Counted from the first letter of the stretch, positions 33,879-42,986 are shown. The stretch: 43,345 nucleotides of DNA from Halococcus agarilyticus (GCF_000334895.1 NZ_BAFM01000022.1:1-43345), one strand, 5' to 3'. Made by a program: numbers and translations. Notes: generated by a model not told the origin, from the letters alone.

Positions 33879-34874
33879 CTACAGCACGACGTACCCTACG
33901 GCGTACGCGACCGACGCGACCGTGACCGCGGCGAGACCGGTGAGGATCGCGGTGAGCAGCGTTTCGGCGTCGAGCAGCTGCCGACCGCGTCGTCGACCGT
34001 TTCTCTCGCGTCGCCACACCAGCGGGAGCGAGCCGACGATACCGACGGCGAGCACGCCGAAGACGAACGGAGACGCCGAACTCACCGTCGGGGACGGCAC
34101 CACGACCGGGGCCGCCACGTAGACGAGACCGATCGCCGCCCACCGATGGACGTAGGCCCGGAGCGCGCGCCTGGTGAGCGCACAGTAGACCAACGCCCCG
34201 AACCAGACGGTCGCGAGCTCGATCCAGAAGGAGAGGAGCAAGTTGACGGTGGGATCGGCCGCGAGGACGATCCGTTCGTCGACGGGCGAGACGTCGAACG
34301 GGTAGAACAGCTGCGGCGGCGAGCCGGTGAAAAAGTCCCCGAACGGGTGACTCGCGAGGCCGACGAGCGCGCTGAGGAACACGCCAGGCGGTGAGAGGTG
34401 GCCGAACCGAACGGCAGCCACGGTCACGAGGAGGCCGGCCACCACGAACGCCGTCGTCACGAACACGGCGAGCCATCCGCTCAGTACCCCGACGGTGGCG
34501 ATCAGACCACCGAGAAGCGCGAGGCCCGCGATTCGCTCGGCACTCGCCGAGACGCGGCTTCCGTCCACGTCTTCCCGGCTCGTGCTCGCGCGACTCCACA
34601 GCCAGAACGCGACGGCGGCGACGGTGGCGACGACCAGCGAGTGGGTCGCTGCGCGGTGGACCACGTTGCCGGTCGCCCAGAACCCCTCGGCCGCGTCTGC
34701 CGCGCTCTCGGCCCCGAGCAGCCCCGTCGGTGCGTAGAGGATGTCGACGTCCGGAACAGCGGCGAACGCGGCGGTGCTCGCGCCGATCGCTAGAGCGCGT
34801 TCGCGCGAGCAGCCGAGGAGGCGCGCGCCGCCCGCCGCGAGTGCGAACCCGGCCATCGCGTGGCCCACGAACAT
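33879..34874 (-). CDS. DUF457/YdjM-like membrane metal-dependent hydrolase
   Basis: A 331-aa membrane protein starting MFVGHAMAGFALAAG at the ATG 34874; 33 upstream codons are open but look non-coding. Conserved sites of the family are MFVGHA at the N-terminus, AVPDVDILY, HRAATHS and LASHPFGDFFTG: histidines and aspartates that could bind metal. About nine helices. The role is unknown; members have been tied to membrane and DNA-damage responses. Confidence 0.8.
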   Translation of the reverse strand: MFVGHAMAGFALAAGGARLLGCSRERALAIGASTAAFAAVPDVDILYAPTGLLGAESAADAAEGFWATGNVVHRAATHSLVVATVAAVAFWLWSRASTSREDVDGSRVSASAERIAGLALLGGLIATVGVLSGWLAVFVTTAFVVAGLLVTVAAVRFGHLSPPGVFLSALVGLASHPFGDFFTGSPPQLFYPFDVSPVDERIVLAADPTVNLLLSFWIELATVWFGALVYCALTRRALRAYVHRWAAIGLVYVAAPVVVPSPTVSSASPFVFGVLAVGIVGSLPLVWRRERNGRRRGRQLLDAETLLTAILTGLAAVTVASVAYAVGYVVL

Positions 34875-34881
34875 CGTGGTC

Positions 34882-35547
34882 CTATCGTGCCTGGCGCGCG
34901 TCGAGCCGTGCCGCCAACTGATCCGAGATGTCCGTGAGGTGGGCCGTCGCGAAGATCGCGACGAGGACGCCACCGACGATGTCGTAGAAGAGGTCGAGCA
35001 TGGTGTCCTCGAGACCGTACTGGGTGAGAACCTGTGCCGTGCCGAAGGCGGCCGCGGACTCGGCGATCAGGAACTCGAGGAGTTCCCAGACCACGCCGAA
35101 CGCGACGATGAACAGCAGCAGATAGACGAAGGTGAACGCCGGCGGCATGGAGATGTACTCGGTGTGCTCCTCCAGGGCGCGCGTCGTCGCGTAGGCCACG
35201 CCGGCGACAAGCGAGGACGACAGCGCGTGGGTGACGTGATCGTACCACCAGAGCGAGCTGTACGCGCTCGAAAAGTCGAAAAACGGCAGCGGAACCGTCC
35301 CGATCGCGTGGAGGAACATCGCGGTCGTGATCCAGAGCACGATCCCGGCGTCCATCGTGAGCGTGTAGCGGCGTTCGAGCAGCGCCGGGAGGAACGTGAC
35401 CAAGAGCGCGATCCCGGCGTTCGTGACGATCCCGACCTCGCCGGAGAGCACGGCGAGCGCGACGATCGCCGCGAGGATCAGCTGCATCACTCGCACCAGC
35501 TGCGCCTGGCGCGTGGGCGAGATCCCGAGCCGACGACGGATGTTCAC
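34882..35547 (-). CDS. Multi-spanning membrane protein (DUF2238-like)
   Basis: A 221-aa protein with about six helices. DHVTHALSSSLVAGVAYATT and GVVWELLEFLIAESA near the end resemble the DUF2238 family. It begins with GTG at 35547, overlapping the previous gene's stop (GTGA), and ends 7 bp before the DUF457-like gene, so the three are likely one operon. No function is known. Confidence 0.72.
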   Translation of the reverse strand: MNIRRRLGISPTRQAQLVRVMQLILAAIVALAVLSGEVGIVTNAGIALLVTFLPALLERRYTLTMDAGIVLWITTAMFLHAIGTVPLPFFDFSSAYSSLWWYDHVTHALSSSLVAGVAYATTRALEEHTEYISMPPAFTFVYLLLFIVAFGVVWELLEFLIAESAAAFGTAQVLTQYGLEDTMLDLFYDIVGGVLVAIFATAHLTDISDQLAARLDARQAR

Positions 35548-36146
35548 GCCACACTCCTCGTAGTCGACCGTGTTCGAGCGTTCTCACGCAGCCGTCGCCG
35601 GAAGTACCACACGAACACGCCGGCGGCCACGAGCCCGGCGACGAACGTCGTGAGGAAAAACAGCATCAGCTCCGTGTTCGTCTCGAAGAAGGCCGTCCCG
35701 AGGTACTGTGCCGAAACCCACGAGCCAAAGGCCCAGATCCCGGCGATGCCGAGGGTCGCGATCACCGCAAACCAGACCGCAAAGCCCGGCGTCATCCGCA
35801 CCGTCGTGGTCAACTGGAGACAGACCACCACGAGCAGCGCGAGCGTGGCGACCGCGATCCCGCCGACGAACTCCGCGAGGAAGGGGAGTCCGACGGCGTT
35901 CAGCGCGAACGGGAGCACGGTGAGTGCCAGTAGTGGCCACGGGGTGGTGCGCTGCCACGACCGCTCGACCCACGCCGGGACGGCGGCGACCGCAACCGCG
36001 ACGCCCGCACCGACCGCCGTCACCAGCTCGCCGGCGAGGAAGTTCCCGACGCCGGCCACCGCGATGACCGCCACGAACAGCCACGCGATGGCGGCGTTCG
36101 TGCGCTCGTCCTCGATGAACCACTCCTCGGGCAGTCGTTGACTCAT
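35544..36146 (-). CDS. Membrane protein, about six helices, unknown family
   Basis: A 200-aa protein starting at the ATG 36146 (MSQRLPEEWFIEDERTN). It contains hydrophobic helices such as AIAWLFVAVIAVAGVGNFLAG and LMLFFLTTFVAGLVAAGVFVW, and ends in an Arg-rich tail. The overlapping downstream gene has similar spacing of helices, so the two may be related. The upstream open frame to 36335 is not part of it, since a typical start lies at 36146. Confidence 0.68.
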   Translation of the reverse strand: MSQRLPEEWFIEDERTNAAIAWLFVAVIAVAGVGNFLAGELVTAVGAGVAVAVAAVPAWVERSWQRTTPWPLLALTVLPFALNAVGLPFLAEFVGGIAVATLALLVVVCLQLTTTVRMTPGFAVWFAVIATLGIAGIWAFGSWVSAQYLGTAFFETNTELMLFFLTTFVAGLVAAGVFVWYFRRRLRENARTRSTTRSVA

Positions 36147-36317
36147 GGGCTGTGCTCCGTGATCGTCACGGATGGTCGTCCGTGCCGTCGCGATCGAAGG
36201 CGGGGTCGCGTCCGTCGTTGAAACGGTTTCATTGCTATCGTCCTCCCTCGGTGTTCCGAGGCTCCAACCGGTGGTAGGTGCTGTAGGGAGATAAGCCTGA
36301 CACCATAGAAGTATATA

Positions 36318-36334
36318 TGGAGAAGTATTCTCCA
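36318..36334. promoter_or_regulatory. 17-bp palindrome, likely operator
   Basis: TGGAGAA (36318-36324) and TTCTCCA (36328-36334) are perfectly inverted about GTA. It lies between a TATA-like TATATAT (36312-36318) and a second one, GGTTTAACA (36342-36350), about 30 nt ahead of the DUF1269 ATG. The position just upstream of the TATA suits a regulator of that gene. Confidence 0.6.
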
Positions 36335-36380
36335 ATAGATAGGTTTAACATGGGGCCATTCGTACACGGTAACGGATCAC

Positions 36381-36878
36381 ATGAACGAGCTAATCGTCCT
36401 CGCGTTCGACAACGAAGACGGCGCACTGAACGTCAGAGACAAGCTGAACGAGCTCCAGAAACAGGAGCTCATCACGCTCGGCGACGCAGCAGTCGTCGTC
36501 CGAGAGGGTGATGGCAAGCCGAAAGTCAAGCAGGCTCAGAGCCTCGTCGGCGCTGGTGCGCTCGGCGGGAGCTTCTGGGGACTGCTGATCGGTCTCATCT
36601 TCTTCGCCCCGATCCTCGGGATGGCGGTCGGTGCGGTCACCGGCGCACTCTCGGGTCGGTTCGCCGACATCGGTGTCGACGACGACTTCATCAAGGAGGT
36701 CGGCGAGACCATCGAGCCTGGCCACTCCGCACTCTTCCTCCTCGTGGTCGACGCCCAGACCGACCGCGTCATCGAGGAGATCGAATCGTACAATCCCACC
36801 GTGCTCCGGACGAACCTCTCGGCCGAGGACGAGGAGAACCTCCGCGAGGCGTTCGCCGCCGACGACATCGTCGCCTGA
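36381..36878 (+). CDS. DUF1269 family membrane-associated protein
   Basis: A 165-aa protein, MNELIVLAFDNEDGALNVRD at the start. It has one long glycine-rich hydrophobic stretch (GAGALGGSFWGLLIGLIFFAPILGM) and GHSALFLLVV followed by an acidic end, a pattern of the DUF1269 family seen in stress-related genes. The function is unknown. It is preceded by the palindrome above. Confidence 0.82.
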   Translation: MNELIVLAFDNEDGALNVRDKLNELQKQELITLGDAAVVVREGDGKPKVKQAQSLVGAGALGGSFWGLLIGLIFFAPILGMAVGAVTGALSGRFADIGVDDDFIKEVGETIEPGHSALFLLVVDAQTDRVIEEIESYNPTVLRTNLSAEDEENLREAFAADDIVA

Positions 36879-36898
36879 TCGCGGCTCGATTTTTCCGG

Positions 36899-38155
36899 TT
36901 ACTCGTCCTGCGTCACACCGCCGTCCTCTACGGCTCCGTCCGTGCCATCGATGTCGTCAGTCTCGTCAGTCGCGACCGTCGATCCCGATTCCGGTGCGCT
37001 CGCCCCCTCCGCCACCGACTGTCCGTCCACAGCTACAGGAGATGATCCGATACTCGCTGAACGATCGCCAGCGGTGACCCACGGGAAGAGCGTGCGCGCG
37101 AACTCGAACACGACGACGAGGATCAGCGGGCCGAGGAAGATGCCGTACCAGCCGAAGAGCAGCGGGCCGAACGTGTAGGCCAGCATCACGAGACCGACGT
37201 GGAGCGATCGGCCGCTGACGTACGGACGCAGCAGTTGATCCGGGATGTAGTCGACGATCGCTACCGACACCAGCGCGAACGCCGTCGGGAACCAGAGCGT
37301 CTCCGGGTCGCTGACGAGCGCGTCGACGAACAGCAGTGCAGCGAGCGGCACCCAGACGATCTTCATCCCGATGAGGGGCACGAGGCTTCCTGCCCCGACC
37401 AACAGCCCGACGAGCACCGGTTCGGGCACCCGGACGGTTTCGGGGGCGAAGAGGTTGAGCGTGACGTACACCACGACCCCGAGAACGCCGGTCGCGAGCG
37501 CGTTCAGGACGTTCCCGAAGTAGACGTTCTCGAGGTCGCGGTCGATCGCCGAGAAGTACGCCTCGGTGACGCCACCCTCGCTCACGAACGTGCCCCGGCC
37601 CCACCGGGCGATGCGGTAGTCGTCGCGAAGCAGGTAGAAGGCGATGACGAGCGCGATGAACAGGTGCAGCCCCACGTCGACCAGCGTCCCGAACGACGCG
37701 GCCACGGCGTCGATCACGGGCGCGAGAAATCGGTTCAGATCGAGCGCGAACAGCTGGCTCGGGTCGTTCAGCACGCGACGAACGGCCACCTCGAACCCGT
37801 TCACGAGAGTCGTTGCGCTGGCGTACGGTCCCACCAGTCCATCGAGCCCGGCCAGTGCGTCCGCGCCGAGCGCCTGCGAGAGCTGTCCGACGGCGATGAC
37901 GAGCGTCCACCCCACCAGGCCGAGGACCGGGAGCGAGACGGTCACGAGCGCGGTCACGACCGCGAGCGTCCGCGATCCGAGGCGCGCGTCGAGACGCTGG
38001 AACACCGGCCGCGTCACGTAGTAGACGAACACGCCGAGCACCACGGTCCCCACGTACCGCCACGCGACGTACGCGATCGCGGCAGCGAGCACGGCCGTGG
38101 CGAGCCACACTGCGACCCGCGCGCGCTCGATTTCGCCGTCGAATGCGACCTTCAT
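36899..38155 (-). CDS. AI-2E family transporter (PerM-like)
   Basis: A 418-aa protein with about eight membrane helices and a large loop between. Motifs include VFVYYVTRPVFQRLDARLG near the start and VALVSVAIVDYIPDQLLRPYVSG and GPLLFGWYGIFLGPLIL near the end, which mark the AI-2E transporter superfamily. The family includes Na+/H+ exchangers as well as autoinducer exporters, so the solute is not certain. The C-terminal 60 residues are an acidic tail. Confidence 0.88.
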   Translation of the reverse strand: MKVAFDGEIERARVAVWLATAVLAAAIAYVAWRYVGTVVLGVFVYYVTRPVFQRLDARLGSRTLAVVTALVTVSLPVLGLVGWTLVIAVGQLSQALGADALAGLDGLVGPYASATTLVNGFEVAVRRVLNDPSQLFALDLNRFLAPVIDAVAASFGTLVDVGLHLFIALVIAFYLLRDDYRIARWGRGTFVSEGGVTEAYFSAIDRDLENVYFGNVLNALATGVLGVVVYVTLNLFAPETVRVPEPVLVGLLVGAGSLVPLIGMKIVWVPLAALLFVDALVSDPETLWFPTAFALVSVAIVDYIPDQLLRPYVSGRSLHVGLVMLAYTFGPLLFGWYGIFLGPLILVVVFEFARTLFPWVTAGDRSASIGSSPVAVDGQSVAEGASAPESGSTVATDETDDIDGTDGAVEDGGVTQDE

Positions 38156-38363
38156 TCTGCCACTCGAACGGGGTCACGGCACGAGGGGGGTTAACCGTGT
38201 GGTGTGTGAGAGCGGCACGACGACGTCAGGTGGCTACGGCCGACCGAGCGACGCGTATCGAGAGACGAAACGACGTGCTCGGGACGCCGCGCGGATCGTC
38301 GGCGGAGAGATCGAATCGGCAGCCGAGACAAGGTTTATCCAGCGTCCGTGAGAAAAATAGCCA

Positions 38364-38990
38364 ATGGCGTCGCGTCTCTCGACCGGGATCGGACTTCTCG
38401 ACCAGCGCCTCGGCGGTGGCATCCCCACCGGCAGCATCGTCGCGTTGAACGCGCCGCCCGCGAGCCAGGCCGAACTCCTGCTCTACGAGTTCATGGCCCC
38501 CCGCGAGACGCTGTACCTCACGCTCGACCGAACCGAGCTCGCGGTCGCGGACGGGCTCCGCCGGACGGCGATCGACACCGGCGACCCGACGATCCAGTAC
38601 GTCGCCGCCGAGTCACGGGTCGATCACGCGATCGAGCTGTTCCACGACCTCCCCGAGCGCGCGACGCTGATCGTGGATCCGCATACCGTGATCGAGCGCA
38701 AGGAGCGCTCGCGCTTCGAGGAGTTCATGACCCAGCTCCGCCTCCACGTCATCGACACCGAGAGCGTCGCCGTGTTGCACTGCCTCGACGGGCGGAACGT
38801 GCCGGCGCTGCGTGACACCACCAGCCACATGGCCGACGTGATCCTCCAGCTGACGGCCACCACCGCCGGCGCGTCAGTCGAGACCAGACTCGCCGTCCCC
38901 AAGTTCCGCGGCGGGCGCGCGCTCACCGAGACCCTCAAGCTCCAGCTCACCGACAGCGTCGAGATCGACACCAGCCGCGACATCGCCTGA
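38364..38990 (+). CDS. RAD55/RecA-like protein with degenerate P-loop
   Basis: A 208-aa protein starting MASRLSTGIGLLDQRLGGG, the RecA-superfamily opening of haloarchaeal RAD55/HTR-like proteins. The P-loop site reads NAPPASQAELLLYE and lacks the GKT/S needed to hold phosphate, though a Walker B-like strand (RATLIVDPHTVIE) remains. It is therefore likely a non-ATPase relative, possibly regulatory. A TATA-like GGTTTATCC about 25-30 nt before the ATG suggests a leaderless mRNA. Confidence 0.78.
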   Translation: MASRLSTGIGLLDQRLGGGIPTGSIVALNAPPASQAELLLYEFMAPRETLYLTLDRTELAVADGLRRTAIDTGDPTIQYVAAESRVDHAIELFHDLPERATLIVDPHTVIERKERSRFEEFMTQLRLHVIDTESVAVLHCLDGRNVPALRDTTSHMADVILQLTATTAGASVETRLAVPKFRGGRALTETLKLQLTDSVEIDTSRDIA

Positions 38991-39069
38991 TAGGGATCGT
39001 TGTGAGTCATTTCGGTATGTCGCCGACACGCGATCGGCGACTACCGGTAAACAGTCACAACGATCCCTA
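38991..39069. mobile_element. 79-bp hairpin, MITE-like
   Basis: TAGGGATCGTTGTGA (38991-39005) and TCACAACGATCCCTA (39055-39069) are exact 15-bp inverted ends. Inside, CGGTA/TACCG and GTCGCCGA/TCGGCGAC continue the stem round a 7-nt loop, so about 28-31 bp can pair. TGA lies on both sides (38988-38990, the RAD55 stop codon, and 39070-39072), like a 3-bp target duplication. A terminator or regulatory hairpin is the other reading. Confidence 0.55.
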
Positions 39070-39202
39070 TGAGACGTCGGTGCGGGCGCGACTCGATCGT
39101 GTGACGACGGCGGAAAGACATCCGGCGGGAGCCATGCGTTGACGTCCCATCGATGCGTTTAATAGTAGATGCGTCGACGTGTGTAACGAACGCCGAAGAC
39201 AG

Positions 39203-39580
39203 ATGACGCAAACAGTCCTGATCGTCGACGACGATGCGGGGATGCGCGAGCTGCTCCGGTTCAAGCTCGGCAAGAACGACTTCGAGGTCGCGACGAGTTC
39301 GAACGGCCGCGAGTGTCTCGACTATCTCGAAGCGGAGCCGCTGCCGGATCTCGTGTTGCTCGACATCATGATGCCGTACATGGACGGCCACGAGGTCCTC
39401 GATCGGATCCGGGACGAGATCGACGCCGCCCTGCCGGTGGTGCTGTTGACGGCGGCGGAGTCGCGCGAGGAGATCGACGACGGGATCGAGGTGAGCGACC
39501 ACATCGAGAAGCCGTTCCGGATGAACGAGGTCGTCGACTGCGTGGAGCACGTTCTCGACGGGTCGTTGGCGTCGGATTGA
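39203..39580 (+). CDS. Stand-alone response regulator receiver (CheY-like)
   Basis: A 125-aa single receiver domain starting at ATG 39203 (MTQTVLIVDDDAGMRELL). The acidic pair is in VDDDA, the phospho-acceptor is D in VLLDIMMPYMDG, followed by VVLLTAAESREE (conserved T) and HIEKPFRMNEV (conserved K). There is no output domain, so it must act through a partner. A TATA-like TTTAATAG lies about 40 nt upstream. Confidence 0.93.
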   Translation: MTQTVLIVDDDAGMRELLRFKLGKNDFEVATSSNGRECLDYLEAEPLPDLVLLDIMMPYMDGHEVLDRIRDEIDAALPVVLLTAAESREEIDDGIEVSDHIEKPFRMNEVVDCVEHVLDGSLASD

Positions 39581-39640
39581 TGGGAAGCCAACGGCTCCGG
39601 GCTGGGACGGGACCGGCGGAGAAGTGACGCCGTCGGGGAA

Positions 39641-40645
39641 CTACTCGTCGGTTTCGACGCCTTCGAGCTCCTCGGTGATCTCGTCGGCGTCGACGTCGGC
39701 GTCTTCGAGCTCTTCTTCGATCGCTTCGAGATCGGCTTCCTCGCCGCCACCGCCACCCATACCGCCCATCATGCCACCCATGCCGCCCATCATCCCGCCG
39801 GAGCCGTCGATGACCTCCTCGACGATCACGCGGTCGAGATCGAGCCGATCGATGAGGTCGCCGAGGATCTGCTGCTTGCCCATCATCCACTGCTGGTCGA
39901 ACTGGAGCTGGGGGGACTGCTCGATGTAGAGGGTCTCCTTCTCGACGGTCTCGGTCTCGAACTCGGGTTCGGCCTCTTCGTCCTCGTCGTCACCCTCGTC
40001 CGCTGCCTCGTCTGGCTCGACCATCCGTTCCTCTTCGACCTCGTCGACCTCGATCCGCATGTCGAGGTCGGCGTCGAAGTACATCCCCAACATTCCCTCG
40101 GCGCGCTCGATGCGGTCGTCGACGGTGTCGAGCACCTCGTACTCGTACTCGACGTCCTCGCCCGCGAGCGGGTGGTTGAAGTCGACGCGTGCGCGCCCGC
40201 CGATGATGGTGTTGACGTGGCCGTGCTCGCCATCGATGTCGACGTGGCCGCCGGGGTAGCGGTCGTCCTCGGGGATCTTCTCCGCACTCAGCGTCCGGAC
40301 CTCCTCCTCGTCGTACTCGCCGAACGCCTCGGCTGCGGGCACGGTCACCGAGCCGGCGTCGCCGGCCTCACCGCCGATGAAATCCTCCTCGACGGCGTCG
40401 AAGAGGTGCCCCGCACCGACCGCGATCACGCGCGGCTCGAAGGTCTGCTGCTGGTCGTCGACGCCCTCTTCCTCGGCGACTTCCTGATCGGTGGTGTCGA
40501 CGAGCTGGTCGTTCTCGACCGAGCGGGCGGTGTACGCGAGGCGAACGAAGTCGCCCTCCTGGATGCCGCTGGCCTCGGTTTCATCGGTGTCAGCATCGCT
40601 GGGCTCGTCGTTCGGTTCGGCTGCCTCGGGCTGATCGTCGGTCAT
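39641..40645 (-). CDS. SlyD-like FKBP peptidyl-prolyl isomerase with Met/Gly tail
   Basis: A 334-aa protein when started at ATG 40645 (MTDDQPEAAEPND). After an acidic N-terminal linker, the FKBP core reads GDFVRLAYTARSVEND, AVGAGHLFDAVEEDFIGGEAG, with the inserted flap domain DRYPGGHVDIDGEHG and FNHPLAGEDVEYEYEVLD, as in SlyD. The second half is a separate domain ending with a run GGMMGGMGGMMGGMGGGGG, then an acidic helix. It is longer than standard SlyD. Confidence 0.87.
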   Translation of the reverse strand: MTDDQPEAAEPNDEPSDADTDETEASGIQEGDFVRLAYTARSVENDQLVDTTDQEVAEEEGVDDQQQTFEPRVIAVGAGHLFDAVEEDFIGGEAGDAGSVTVPAAEAFGEYDEEEVRTLSAEKIPEDDRYPGGHVDIDGEHGHVNTIIGGRARVDFNHPLAGEDVEYEYEVLDTVDDRIERAEGMLGMYFDADLDMRIEVDEVEEERMVEPDEAADEGDDEDEEAEPEFETETVEKETLYIEQSPQLQFDQQWMMGKQQILGDLIDRLDLDRVIVEEVIDGSGGMMGGMGGMMGGMGGGGGEEADLEAIEEELEDADVDADEITEELEGVETDE

Positions 40646-40773
40646 GTGCGCACTCACACCCGTTCGACGTTTAAGAACAACGTTTCGTGTTCAGGAGCTT
40701 CGAGCAGGCGAACCGAAACGCTCCGGCGACGAGCGGCGGAGACCTTATCCTACTCAGACGAGTTCACTACGGC

Positions 40774-41019
40774 ATGGCTGATACCACCAATGCGAGCCAG
40801 ACCCTCTCTCGTGAGGATGTCGCGGCGGAGCTGGAGTCGCTAGCGAACGAACTGCGGGGAACCGAAGGCGAAATCGACGTCGCCGTCGGCAACAAATCGG
40901 TGACGCTCAGCCCGGACGAAACGGTCGACTACGACGTCGAAGTGAGCGAACGGGAGCCGATGATCGGCGACAAACGCGAATCGATCAGCATCGACGTGAG
41001 CTGGAAAGCCGACGAGTAG
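40774..41019 (+). CDS. amphi-Trp domain protein
   Basis: An 81-aa acidic protein, start at ATG 40774 (MADTTNASQTLSREDVAAELESL). The ending SISIDVSWKADE and the spacing of the strands match the small amphi-Trp family of haloarchaea, whose role is unknown. It diverges from the SlyD-like gene. Confidence 0.78.
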   Translation: MADTTNASQTLSREDVAAELESLANELRGTEGEIDVAVGNKSVTLSPDETVDYDVEVSEREPMIGDKRESISIDVSWKADE

Positions 41020-41073
41020 TCCATCGCGGCGCTCATGTAGCGGAGTCGAGTGGCACCCGCCAGAGGCTACCGA

Positions 41074-41700
41074 ATGTACGAAGTCGAACTCAAGGTCCGT
41101 GCCGCCCACGAACCGGTCCGGGAAACGCTCGTGGCCCGCGAAGCCACGCGCCTCGGAGTCGTCGAGCAGGACGACACGTACTACGACGCTCCCCACCGAT
41201 CGTTCGCCGAAACCGACGAGGCGCTCAGACTCCGCCACGAGATGCAAGAAGAGAACGTGGAGAGCCCAGAGGACGCGGAAAGCACAGAGGAGAGCACGAC
41301 CCACCTCACCTACAAGGGACCGCTCGTCGACACGACATCGAAGACGCGCGAAGAAGCCGAAACCGTCGTCGACGACTCCGAGGCGGCCGAGACGATCTTC
41401 GAGGCCCTCGGATTCTCGCCCGCCGCGAGCGTACGGAAACGCCGCGAACGGTTCGCTTTCGGAGAGTACACGGTGGCCCTCGATAGCGTCACGGACGTGG
41501 GACAGTTCGTCGAGATCGAGCGAACGGTCGAAACGGAGGCCGAAATCGACCGCGCGCGCGACGGTGCACGCGAACGCCTCGCCGACCTCGGTCTCGATCC
41601 CGACGACCAGCTCCGAACGTCGTATCTCGCCCTCCTGCTCGATGCGCGCGAGACGGCGGACGAGCAGAACGAGCGTGACGGAGGCGATAACCAGCGATAA
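41074..41700 (+). CDS. CYTH domain protein (class IV adenylate cyclase/ThTPase family)
   Basis: A 208-aa protein. Start chosen at ATG 41074 (MYEVELKVRA), which places the family ExExK signature EVELK at residues 3-7; eight more codons are open upstream. DDTYYDAP, ALRLRHE, LTYKGP and VRKRRERFAFGEYTVALDSV are the further strands of the CYTH tunnel. It probably acts on inorganic or organic polyphosphate such as thiamine triphosphate; cyclase activity is possible but unproven. Confidence 0.92.
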   Translation: MYEVELKVRAAHEPVRETLVAREATRLGVVEQDDTYYDAPHRSFAETDEALRLRHEMQEENVESPEDAESTEESTTHLTYKGPLVDTTSKTREEAETVVDDSEAAETIFEALGFSPAASVRKRRERFAFGEYTVALDSVTDVGQFVEIERTVETEAEIDRARDGARERLADLGLDPDDQLRTSYLALLLDARETADEQNERDGGDNQR

Positions 41701-41758
41701 TCCTCCTGTGCGCAAAAGTTTCCGTAAGTTATAGACCGGCCGGCCGCGAACCCCGATC

Positions 41759-42958
41759 ATGACCGAACGGAACATCCGAGTCGAGGCGCTCGACCGGCCC
41801 GCAGTCGACGACCAAACCGTCGAGATCGTCGAGCGGAAGGGCATCGGCCATCCCGACTCGCTCTGCGACGGGATCGCCGAGAGCGTCTCGCGCGCGCTCG
41901 CGGCCGCATATCTCGATCGGGTGGGGACGATCCTCCACTACAACACCGACGAAACTCAGTTAGTGGCGGGCAACGCCGCGCCCGCCTTCGGCGGCGGCGA
42001 GGTGATCGAACCCATCTACATCCTGATCGTCGGGCGCGCGACCAGCGAGTACGAGGGCACGACGATCCCGACCGAGCCGATCGCGCTCCGGGCGGCCAGG
42101 CAGTACCTCGACGCCCACGTTCCCCACCTCGACGTCGGCACCGACGTGATCCTCGACGCGAAGCTCGGCGAGGGCAGCGGCGACCTCCAGAACGTGTTCG
42201 ACGACGGCAGCGTCCCGATGGCCAACGACACGAGCTTCGGAGTGGGCCACGCGCCGCTCTCGGAGACCGAGGAGATAGTTTTGGACACCGAGCGCCGTCT
42301 CAACGGCGAGTACGCGACCGACAACCCTGAACTCGGCTCCGATATCAAGGTGATGGGCAAACGCGAGGGCGACCGGATCGACGTCACCGTGGCGGCGGCG
42401 ATGATCGACGCCCATATCGAGAGTCTGGACGCGTACACCGACGCGGTCGACGGCGTGCGCGAGTACGTCACCGATCTCGCGCGCGAGCACACCGACCGCG
42501 AGGTCGACGTCCGCGTGAACACCGCCGACGACTACGACGAGGGTTCGATCTACCTTACTACCACTGGGACCTCGGCCGAGCAGGGCGACGACGGCTCGGT
42601 GGGACGGGGGAATCGGGCGAACGGCCTCATCACCCCGAACCGGTCGATGTCGATGGAGGCCACCTCGGGCAAAAATCCCGTCAACCACATCGGGAAGCTC
42701 TACAATCTGCTCTCGACCGAGATTGCCGAAAGCGTGGTGGACGAGGTCGACGGCATCCGCGATCTCCGGGTCCGGCTCGTGAGTCGGATCGGCCAGCCGG
42801 TCGATCAGCCCCACGTCGCCGACGTCCACGTCAGCACCGAATCCGGCGTCGCGGTCGGCGATGTCGAGAATGAAGTCGGGCGGATCGTCGACCGCGAACT
42901 TGGCGATCTCAGCGACGTGACCCGTCGGGCCGTCGACGGCGAGATCGCTACGTTCTAA
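41759..42958 (+). CDS. mat: Methionine adenosyltransferase, archaeal type
   Basis: A 399-aa enzyme that makes S-adenosylmethionine from methionine and ATP. Archaeal-type motifs are [55 protein letters not shown] and [20 protein letters not shown]. It has the normal length and is complete. Confidence 0.97.
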   Translation: MTERNIRVEALDRPAVDDQTVEIVERKGIGHPDSLCDGIAESVSRALAAAYLDRVGTILHYNTDETQLVAGNAAPAFGGGEVIEPIYILIVGRATSEYEGTTIPTEPIALRAARQYLDAHVPHLDVGTDVILDAKLGEGSGDLQNVFDDGSVPMANDTSFGVGHAPLSETEEIVLDTERRLNGEYATDNPELGSDIKVMGKREGDRIDVTVAAAMIDAHIESLDAYTDAVDGVREYVTDLAREHTDREVDVRVNTADDYDEGSIYLTTTGTSAEQGDDGSVGRGNRANGLITPNRSMSMEATSGKNPVNHIGKLYNLLSTEIAESVVDEVDGIRDLRVRLVSRIGQPVDQPHVADVHVSTESGVAVGDVENEVGRIVDRELGDLSDVTRRAVDGEIATF

Positions 42959-42974
42959 CACCTGTTTTCCAAAA

Positions 42975-42986
42975 ATTATTTTATGT
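42975..42986 (+). promoter_or_regulatory. Promoter of the edge gene
   Basis: ATTATTTTATGT is a TATA-like string about 25 nt before the GTG at 43008, the spacing of a leaderless mRNA. Base composition changes sharply here from GC-rich to AT-rich. Confidence 0.5.

Noticed and set aside
36147-36335. N-terminal extension of the six-helix membrane protein up to 36335
   Set aside because: It runs through the palindrome and TATA-like region and looks non-coding; the ATG at 36146 gives a normal protein start.
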